Below, in pieces: positions 1-4,389 of a stretch of 6,087 bases of DNA. The translations under genes and the position numbers were made by a program. The stretch lies in NCBI GenBank assembly GCA_902494685.1, contig CABUUE010000095.1, positions 1-6,087 on the forward strand. Reading direction: 5' to 3'. Numbering within the stretch: the stretch's first letter is position 1; every line of letters begins with the position of its first letter. Below the pieces are notes generated by a model, which saw nothing but the letters and a program-made list of their open reading frames with translations, was not told the origin of the DNA and did no database searches. This DNA comes from an uncultured Collinsella sp. Its GTDB lineage: Bacteria; Actinomycetota; Coriobacteriia; Coriobacteriales; Coriobacteriaceae.

Positions 1-220
1 CCGCATCGTTGCCGCAATCGAAAAACATAGGGTAGTTCCTGTAATCGATGCACATACCGATCACCGCGTGCGCCGCTGTCGTGTCGTCGATAAACGAATA
101 CGAAATGTGAAACCCGCGCGGCATCACGCGAACCTGTTGGCCGTAGTCAAAGCTCCAGTCTAGGTTGCGGCCTAGATACATATGACCAGAATTATCGGTA
201 AATCGAATGCTCGTACACAT
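1..220 (-). CDS. bsh: Bile salt hydrolase (choloylglycine hydrolase family), 5' part only
   Basis: The first 73 codons of a minus-strand gene are present; the rest lies beyond the left edge. The protein begins MCTSIRF and continues to GRNLDWSFDYGQQV and MPRGFH, closely resembling bifidobacterial bile salt hydrolases. Cys2 would be the N-terminal nucleophile exposed when Met1 is removed, and Arg18 and Asp21 of the GRNLDW motif fall exactly at the family's catalytic numbering. These are Ntn hydrolases that cut the amide bond of glycine- or taurine-conjugated bile acids in the cytoplasm. The start is fixed by the Cys2 rule and by an AGGAGG Shine-Dalgarno 4 nt upstream (225-230). The gene follows the deformylase-like gene on the same strand, behind a terminator, so it probably has its own promoter, although I found no convincing -35/-10 pair in 221-290. 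Penicillin V acylase is the related alternative. The residues that best separate the two activities lie outside the window. Confidence 0.92.
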   Translation of the reverse strand, partial: MCTSIRFTDNSGHMYLGRNLDWSFDYGQQVRVMPRGFHISYSFIDDTTAAHAVIGMCIDYRNYPMFFDCGNDA

Positions 221-282
221 AGCGCCTCCTAGCTTTACGTTCTTTCTTTCTAAGCTTATTGTCACCAATCAAAGAGGCGCTA
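220..282 (-). promoter_or_regulatory. Possible RBS-sequestering stem in the bsh leader
   Basis: Read on the minus strand, TAGCGCCTC (282-274) is the exact reverse complement of GAGGCGCTA (228-220). That second arm contains most of the Shine-Dalgarno and the A of the start codon. The two 9-nt arms are 45 nt apart. If transcription starts upstream of position 282, for example by read-through from the deformylase gene, the stem would hide the ribosome-binding site. If it starts downstream, the stem is not made. The pairing is seen directly; a regulatory role is inference. Confidence 0.4.
225..230 (-). promoter_or_regulatory. Shine-Dalgarno of bsh
   Basis: AGGAGG on the minus strand, 4 nt before the bsh ATG (218-220). 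It is a full-strength ribosome-binding site on short spacing. It lies within the 220-228 arm of an inverted repeat whose partner is at 274-282, so it could be masked if the mRNA includes that partner. Confidence 0.85.
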
Positions 283-324
283 AACACAAAGGTCCGGACA
301 TGACAACAATGTCACGTCCGGACC
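280..324 (-). terminator. Rho-independent terminator of the deformylase-like gene
   Basis: Positions 291-305 and 310-324 form a 15-bp stem with a 4-nt loop, beginning GGTCCGGAC. In minus-strand RNA all 15 positions pair (one as G-U), whereas in plus-strand RNA that position is an A-C mismatch. On the minus strand the hairpin is followed by TTTGTGTTTAG. Orientation, the wobble and the U-rich tail all fit a terminator 31 nt after the stop codon at 356-358, separating this gene from bsh. An operator dyad is a less likely alternative. Confidence 0.75.
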
Positions 325-355
325 AAAAGAGACGAAGTGCGGTGCTGTAGTCACC

Positions 356-775
356 CTAGACAAGTTTGCCTTGGCAGTGATCGATCATATGCTGGATCAT
401 CTGCGCCTCAAAGCCCGCGTAGTCGCGGCGGCACTCCTTCATCTTGCCGTCGACGATCTGGTCAAAGGCAACCTTGCACTTGATGTAGCGCGTGGACTTG
501 GTGACCTCCTCGTGCGTCAGGCAGCTCTCCTCCATCTTGCTGGCTCCCAGGCCAAACACCAGACGGGGGTTATAGAGCACGTGGGGCTCGCCGGCGTCGT
601 CCAGATAGACGCAGACCTTCTTGGTAACGCCAATCTGGTTGGCGGCCAAGCAGCCGGCATCGTCGAGCGACTTGATGGTATCGATCAGGTCCTGAGCAAC
701 CGACTCGTCCTCGACGGTCGCAACCTCGCAACGCTGGGACAGGATAGCCTCGTCGTGGCAAAGCTCTTTAATCAT
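356..775 (-). CDS. Peptide deformylase-like protein with degenerate active site
   Basis: A 139-residue protein of the peptide deformylase fold. It matches the short second deformylase found in Clostridia and Coriobacteriia (MIKEL...LSQ at the N-terminus, QHxIDHC near the C-terminus). All three family motifs are recognisable but altered. Motif I (GxGLAAxQIG) reads AGCLAANQIG, with Cys in place of the second Gly. Motif II (EGCLS) reads ESCLT, keeping the metal-ligand Cys (residue 85). Motif III (HExDH) reads HMIDH, keeping both His ligands (129, 133) but with Met130 instead of the catalytic Glu. True deformylases remove the formyl group from nascent N-termini; without that Glu, normal catalysis is doubtful. 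The frame extends four codons further to an ATG at 787. However, GGAGG (780-784) lies inside that extension at ideal spacing from the ATG at 773-775, and family members start MIKE, so 775 is chosen. It appears to be a single-gene transcript. Confidence 0.85.
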   Translation of the reverse strand: MIKELCHDEAILSQRCEVATVEDESVAQDLIDTIKSLDDAGCLAANQIGVTKKVCVYLDDAGEPHVLYNPRLVFGLGASKMEESCLTHEEVTKSTRYIKCKVAFDQIVDGKMKECRRDYAGFEAQMIQHMIDHCQGKLV

Positions 776-779
776 ACGT

Positions 780-784
780 TCCTC
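780..784 (-). promoter_or_regulatory. Shine-Dalgarno that decides the deformylase-like start
   Basis: GGAGG on the minus strand is followed by four or five bases and the ATG at 773-775. It overlaps the codons right after the alternative upstream ATG (785-787), which has no comparable site of its own. The shorter, 139-residue protein is therefore favoured. Confidence 0.8.
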
Positions 785-808
785 CATAGGGGTCGTTGTA
801 ACCGCTTA

Positions 809-814
809 AGTATA
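809..814 (-). promoter_or_regulatory. Possible -10 box for the deformylase-like gene
   Basis: TATACT on the minus strand, about 34 nt before the chosen start codon, is a good match to the sigma-70 -10 consensus. No clear -35 hexamer sits at 16-18 nt spacing (the best upstream sequence, TTTCGC, is about 20 nt away). It is a candidate only. Confidence 0.4.
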
Positions 815-907
815 CGGTACCCACACATTTTCATGCGAAAAATACCGTCCGTCTGCTACAAAGCGCCGAACATCAACATGCGAGGAACAACAGCGTCGTA
901 AAGGGGC

Positions 908-913
908 TATAGT
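908..913 (+). promoter_or_regulatory. Possible -10 box for the permease gene
   Basis: TATAGT lies 55 nt upstream of the permease ATG. The upstream hexamer at 18 nt spacing, GGAACA (884-889), matches the -35 consensus at three positions only. The leader that would follow, about 50 nt, is too short for a purine riboswitch, and I see none of that class's conserved core in 788-968. Confidence 0.35.
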
Positions 914-955
914 GGGTGAGTTCGTGTCAATCGGCCTAAACTCGGGGCCGAACAA

Positions 956-963
956 GGAAAGGG
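956..963 (+). promoter_or_regulatory. Shine-Dalgarno that decides the permease start
   Basis: GGAAAGGG ends 5 nt before the ATG at 969. The in-frame GTG at 912 has no such site and falls within the candidate -10 box, so the 19-residue extension is rejected. Confidence 0.7.
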
Positions 964-968
964 TATGC

Positions 969-2279
969 ATGGACGAACTATTTCACGTCAGCGAGCGCAA
1001 GTCCACAATCGGGACCGAACTCCGCGCTGGACTGACAACATTCCTGGCGATGGCCTATATCATCGCCGTCAACCCCGCGGTGCTCTCGGGCGCTGGCATC
1101 GATGCGGGAGCGCTCGCCTGTGCCACCTGCCTGGGCGCCGGCATCATGACCATCTGCATGGGCATCTTCGCCAACCGCCCGCTCGCCTGCGCGTCGGGCT
1201 TAGGCGTCAACGCGATGATCGCTGGAATCACCACCACCGTCTGCGGCGGTGACTGGCACGTGGCCATGAGCGTCATCTTCCTTGAGGGCGTCGTCATCTT
1301 GCTACTCGTGCTTTGTGGCCTGCGCGAGGCCATCATGGACGCCATCCCGGTTGTCCTGCGTCACGCCATCTCGGTGGGTCTGGGCCTGTTCATCGCCATG
1401 ATTGGCCTGTGCGATGCCGGCATTATCACCGCTGGCGCCGGTACACTCGTCGGTCTGGGCGACATCACCTCCCCCACCTTCATCGTCGGCATCATCTCCA
1501 TCCTGGTGACGGTCGCCCTCGCCTGCCGCAACGTCCCCGGCTCGCTGCTCATCGGCATCGTCGTCGCCGTCATCGCCGGTATCCCCTTAGGTGTGACCCA
1601 TGCTCCGACCGGTATCATCGCCCCGCTCGACTTCTCGAGCATCGGTGGCCCCATCGCCGACGCCGGCGGCGTGCCCGCCATCGTCAAGGTCCTTACCGAC
1701 CCCGCGCTCCTCGTCATCTCGTTCTCGCTGCTCATGAGTGACTTCTTCGACACCATGGGCACCGCGATGGCCGTGGCCAAGCAGGGCGAGTTCCTCACCG
1801 ACGACGGCAACGTCGAGAATATCAAGGAGATCCTGATCGTCGACTCCGCCGCCGCCGCTGTGGGCGGTTTCATGGGCGTCTCCTCCATCACCACCTTCGT
1901 CGAGTCCACCTCTGGCGCCGCCGACGGTGGCCGCACGGGCCTCACCTCCGTCACCACCGGCGTGCTGTTCATTCTCGCCGCGTTCTTCTCCCCCATCGTC
2001 ACCATCGTTTCCAGCGCCGCCACCTGCGGTGCTCTGGTCTACGTCGGCTACCTCATGATGAGCGAGGCCTCCGAGATCGACTGGTCCGACGTGTCGCAGG
2101 GTTTCCCGGCGTTCATGATTGTCGCCGGCGTGCCCTTCACCTACTCCATCTCTGCCGGCATTGGTCTGGGCTTTATCGCCTACGTGGTCGTCGCGCTCGT
2201 TAAGGGCGAGGCCTCCAAGATCAAACCGCTCATGTGGATCGCAGCCCTTGCCTTCCTCGTCTACTTCTTCGTAGCGTAG
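969..2279 (+). CDS. NCS2 family purine permease, AzgA type (guanine/hypoxanthine or adenine)
   Basis: A 436-residue integral membrane protein, close to the usual AzgA length. The AzgA/PbuG signature regions are in order: AGLTTFLAMAYIIAVNPAVLS (about 20-40), GLGVNAM (78-83), SDFFDTMGT (257-264), and SITTFVEST then GGRTGLT (306-326). The remainder is strongly hydrophobic with many Gly/Ala/Ile segments, fitting the 12-14 membrane spans of NCS2 carriers. Characterised members import purine bases such as adenine, guanine or hypoxanthine with protons for salvage; the exact substrate cannot be read here. The frame extends upstream to a GTG at 912, but GGAAAGGG sits 5 nt before the ATG at 969, and homologues begin near this point (MDELF...), so 969 is chosen. 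The gene diverges from the deformylase-like gene and is followed by its own terminator. Its last 15 codons are duplicated at 4141-4185. Confidence 0.93.
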   Translation: MDELFHVSERKSTIGTELRAGLTTFLAMAYIIAVNPAVLSGAGIDAGALACATCLGAGIMTICMGIFANRPLACASGLGVNAMIAGITTTVCGGDWHVAMSVIFLEGVVILLLVLCGLREAIMDAIPVVLRHAISVGLGLFIAMIGLCDAGIITAGAGTLVGLGDITSPTFIVGIISILVTVALACRNVPGSLLIGIVVAVIAGIPLGVTHAPTGIIAPLDFSSIGGPIADAGGVPAIVKVLTDPALLVISFSLLMSDFFDTMGTAMAVAKQGEFLTDDGNVENIKEILIVDSAAAAVGGFMGVSSITTFVESTSGAADGGRTGLTSVTTGVLFILAAFFSPIVTIVSSAATCGALVYVGYLMMSEASEIDWSDVSQGFPAFMIVAGVPFTYSISAGIGLGFIAYVVVALVKGEASKIKPLMWIAALAFLVYFFVA

Positions 2280-2305
2280 CGGCAAAGCTGCCAAAGCAGA
2301 ACACC

Positions 2306-2346
2306 AAAGCGCGGAATCGCATCGAGCGGCTCCGCGCTTTTCATTT
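2306..2346 (+). terminator. Rho-independent terminator after the permease
   Basis: AAAGCGCGGA (2306-2315) pairs perfectly with TCCGCGCTTT (2331-2340), with a further CGC/GCG inner stem, followed by TCATTT. It lies 26 nt after the permease stop codon. A related hairpin is present in the second unit at 4212-4250. Confidence 0.85.
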
Positions 2347-2396
2347 AAAGCCAGGCAACGCACGGACGCGCGATGTATTGCTTCCCGAGTTTTGGA

Positions 2397-2486
2397 CATT
2401 TTGCCCTCAAAACGGCACTACCGCCGGCTACATCCTACAGATATGCTGGACGTAATCGCATAGGCCCTATGAGGATGGGAGTAACC
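2397..2486 (+). promoter_or_regulatory. Conserved leader of the first surface gene
   Basis: These 90 nt match 4300-4389 at about 77 positions without gaps, whereas the sequence just upstream (2347-2396) is poorly conserved between units. The block ends in a GGGAG Shine-Dalgarno 5 nt before the ATG and contains the palindrome described separately. It is the likely site of the promoter and 5' UTR, but no convincing -35/-10 pair stands out (TATGCT at 2442-2447 is the best weak -10). Confidence 0.5.
2459..2471 (+). promoter_or_regulatory. Short palindrome in the surface-gene leader
   Basis: CATAGGCCCTATG is a perfect odd-centred palindrome, 16 to 28 nt before the surface-gene ATG. Its 11-nt core ATAGGCCCTAT is unchanged in the second unit (4363-4373). 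It could be a small operator or an RNA hairpin next to the ribosome-binding site; the role is inferred. Confidence 0.35.
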
Positions 2487-4118
2487 ATGGCCGCCTTGTT
2501 CACGACCCCCAAGCGCAATGACAAAACCTCAGGAGCCCATTTTGTCGAGTCCGACGTGCGCCGTCACACGCTGCTCGTACACGGTAGCTGGCGCCGCGTG
2601 ACGCGCCGCATCGTTGTAGGCGCCGTATGCGCGCTTACGGTGAGCTCGCTGCTCATGCCGAGCGTCTCGCTCGCGGCCGAGCGGGTCAACGTCGGCAACA
2701 CCTGGTATGAAGCTGGCGCCGCGGTAGGCGACGAGGCGGGCACCTGGGCCTGGGACGGCGCCGACGACATGAAGCTCAACGGCTATAACGGCGGTGCAAT
2801 CGAGGCCGAGGGCAAGCTCAATGTCAATTACTCGGGTAACAACACCGTCACTAACGACGACGGCTGCGGAATCTCGGTTACGAAAGACACAGACGGAAAC
2901 GCCGAGCTCAACATTCTGGGCGACGCATCCAGCACGCTCAACGTGGCATCTTCTAGCGACGCCATCATGTCCGAAGGCGACATCAACATCGACGGAGCGG
3001 GAACCGTCAACGCCACGAGTACCGAGTTCGACGCCATTGATGCTGGGGGCAATCTCGCCATCAAGGGCGGCAGCACGGTAGAGGCGAACTCTATCGAGGA
3101 CGTGGCGGTTTGGGCTGACGGCAACATCGACATCTCGGGCGGCAGCCAGGTCAAGGCGAACTCCGAGGGAGATCTCGCTGTCGACGCTGAGGGCAGCCTC
3201 ACGGTCACGAACGCCTCCCTTAACGCAAGCGGTGTTGAATATGGCGTCTATGGCTGCAAGGGTGTCACACTCGACCACGCGACCGTGACGGTCCGTGCAA
3301 GCGCGGGCGGCGGCTGGCAAACTGTCGCTCTCATCACCGACGAGGACGATATCGTCATCAAGAACGGCTCGATGGTGGATGCATTCGCAGAGGGCGAATT
3401 CTCGACTGCGATTTCCACCAGAAACCACAACCCCAACGAAGCAGGTGGTCACATCTACATTAGTGACTCCGTTGTCAAGGCTATAGCCCGCTATGCTGAG
3501 ACCGGCGGCGGTCCCGACTGCTACAGTACAGACCAGGATGGCGAGATCACCCCTGAGCGCAGGGGCGTGAACATCGGCATCTTTGCTCAGACCAGCGAGG
3601 GCATTATGCCCGCAACCATCTCCATCGTCCGCAGCAAGGTCACGGCCGAGGGAGACACGGCAGCGATCTTCGCCCTTGCCATGAGCGCGGACGGCAAGGC
3701 GATCGGCACCATCAAAATCGAAGGCGCCAGCATCCTGACGCCTGAAGGCGGCAAAGTCATTGACTATCGCCACAAAGAAGAGCTCAGTGACGGCACCGTC
3801 TACGAGGCAGGCCAAGCCGTTGGTACGGGCGACGCCGTGATTGATTCCCCCTACGACGATGCTGTCGCTAAGAGAGCCGTCATCGCACCGTCCGAGGAGA
3901 CCAAGCCCGAGGAGAAGCCCGGCGAGACCAAGCCAGAGGGTTCCAAGCCTGAGGGCACAAAGACGACCAAGACCGTTGCAGTTGCAGCCACGGGAGCCAA
4001 GACCACCGGCAAGCTCGCGGCAACCGGCGATGCCTCGAGCGCAGCCATCGTGGCAGCCGCCCTTGCGGGAACAGCCGCCATCGCCGCGGGCGCCGTGGTG
4101 AGCCGCAAGCGCTCGTAA
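2487..4118 (+). CDS. Sortase-anchored surface protein with beta-helix-like repeats (paralogue 1)
   Basis: A 543-residue predicted cell-wall protein. Residues 1-41 are a long basic n-region ending SWRRVTRR. Residues 42-60 are a hydrophobic core, and cleavage is likely after SLA (61-63). From about 108 to 425 the chain is built from imperfect 22-26-residue units of the type xGxLxIxGGSxVxAxSxxDxAVxA, rich in Gly, Asn, Thr and Val, which strongly suggests a right-handed parallel beta-helix. The pattern resembles carbohydrate-binding beta-helix proteins of the Cthe_2159 type, but that assignment is by eye. Residues 473-491 form a KPE-rich wall-spanning stalk. LAATGD (510-515), a hydrophobic segment and an RKRS tail form an LAxTG sortase signal. 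It probably binds glycans or host surfaces; no catalytic motif is seen. Start 2487 is chosen for its GGGAG site and for conservation in paralogue 2. In-frame ATGs at 2469 and 2475 lack good sites. The body has three Cys residues (127, 257, 345) absent from the paralogue. Confidence 0.85.
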   Translation: MAALFTTPKRNDKTSGAHFVESDVRRHTLLVHGSWRRVTRRIVVGAVCALTVSSLLMPSVSLAAERVNVGNTWYEAGAAVGDEAGTWAWDGADDMKLNGYNGGAIEAEGKLNVNYSGNNTVTNDDGCGISVTKDTDGNAELNILGDASSTLNVASSSDAIMSEGDINIDGAGTVNATSTEFDAIDAGGNLAIKGGSTVEANSIEDVAVWADGNIDISGGSQVKANSEGDLAVDAEGSLTVTNASLNASGVEYGVYGCKGVTLDHATVTVRASAGGGWQTVALITDEDDIVIKNGSMVDAFAEGEFSTAISTRNHNPNEAGGHIYISDSVVKAIARYAETGGGPDCYSTDQDGEITPERRGVNIGIFAQTSEGIMPATISIVRSKVTAEGDTAAIFALAMSADGKAIGTIKIEGASILTPEGGKVIDYRHKEELSDGTVYEAGQAVGTGDAVIDSPYDDAVAKRAVIAPSEETKPEEKPGETKPEGSKPEGTKTTKTVAVAATGAKTTGKLAATGDASSAAIVAAALAGTAAIAAGAVVSRKRS

Positions 4119-4140
4119 ACACTTTTTCGCACGGGACGGG

Positions 4141-4185
4141 TGGATCGCGGCCCTTGCCTTCCTCGTCTACTTCTTCGTAGCGTAA
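4141..4185 (+). pseudogene. Remnant of the permease 3' end (last 14 codons plus stop)
   Basis: This stretch would encode WIAALAFLVYFFVA and a stop, exactly the permease C-terminus. It matches 2235-2279 at 43 of 45 bases; both differences are silent (GCA/GCG and TAG/TAA). There is no start codon or ribosome-binding site in its frame, and it lies just after the first surface gene. It is the left-end scar of the tandem duplication, not a gene. Confidence 0.92.
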
Positions 4186-4211
4186 GGGCAAGGCTGCAAA
4201 AGCTGAACAAT

Positions 4212-4250
4212 AAAGCGCGGAGTCGCCATGCGGCCCCGCGCTTTTCTTTT
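4212..4250 (+). terminator. Rho-independent terminator after the first surface gene
   Basis: AAAGCGCGG (4212-4220) pairs with CCGCGCTTT (4236-4244), with a small GCC/GGC inner stem, followed by TCTTTT. It is the duplicated form of the permease terminator, with arms conserved and loop changed. In its new place it would end transcripts of the first surface gene, about 94 nt after its stop, and insulate the second. Confidence 0.85.
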
Positions 4251-4299
4251 AGCGCCGGTCCCTGCGCCGGCGTGCGGCCTATTTCTCCCCCATTTTGGC

Positions 4300-4389
4300 C
4301 ATTTTGCCCTCCAAACGGCACTACCGCCGGCAACATCCAGCAGATACGCTGAATCTAGTCGTATAGGCCCTATGAGAACGGGAGCAACC
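4300..4389 (+). promoter_or_regulatory. Conserved leader of the second surface gene
   Basis: Counterpart of 2397-2486, with about 77 of 90 identical bases and no gaps. It keeps the core palindrome ATAGGCCCTAT (4363-4373) and GGGAG 5 nt before the ATG at 4390. Conservation up to the start codon fits a shared promoter and translation signal. The exact promoter is not resolved. Confidence 0.5.

Larger units (their letters stand above)
2234..4139 (+). repeat. Tandem duplication, unit 1 (permease tail + terminator + leader + surface gene)
   Basis: This block of about 1.9 kb is repeated from 4140 onward. Similarity starts abruptly at TGGATCGC inside the permease gene (2235, matching 4141). It continues through the permease stop, the terminator, a leader of about 90 nt and the whole surface-protein gene. 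The offset is 1906 nt at the permease tail and 1903 nt at the leader and gene start. The left boundary is sharp because the sequence before 4140 (the end of the first surface gene plus 22 nt) does not resemble the permease. Confidence 0.85.

Noticed and set aside
828..841. TTTTC-ATGC-GAAAA inverted repeat between the divergent genes
   Set aside because: With only 5-bp arms in AT-rich sequence, it is too short to claim as an operator without other copies.
371..901. Long open frame on the plus strand opposite the deformylase-like gene
   Set aside because: It is antisense to a clear family member, has no ribosome-binding site or recognisable domains, and its composition mirrors the GC-rich codons of the real gene.
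788..968. Purine riboswitch ahead of the permease
   Set aside because: The conserved junction sequences and two-hairpin layout of the purine aptamer are not visible.
1587..2399. Open frame of about 270 codons on the minus strand across the permease
   Set aside because: It is antisense to a well-conserved permease, with low-complexity Gly/Asp/Glu content typical of a shadow frame in GC-rich DNA.
2373..2486. 38-residue N-terminal extension of the first surface protein from ATG 2373
   Set aside because: It would translate the conserved non-coding leader, lacks a ribosome-binding site, and the GGGAG-ATG at 2487 is conserved in the paralogue.
2529..3815. Open frame of over 400 codons on the minus strand across the first surface gene
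   Set aside because: The opposite strand encodes a coherent secreted, anchored protein. A similar shadow occurs opposite the paralogue, as expected from shared sequence, and no start signal is evident.
4140..4352. Small open frame of about 70 codons covering the permease remnant and terminator
   Set aside because: It is out of frame with the permease-tail codons, runs through a hairpin terminator and has no Shine-Dalgarno.
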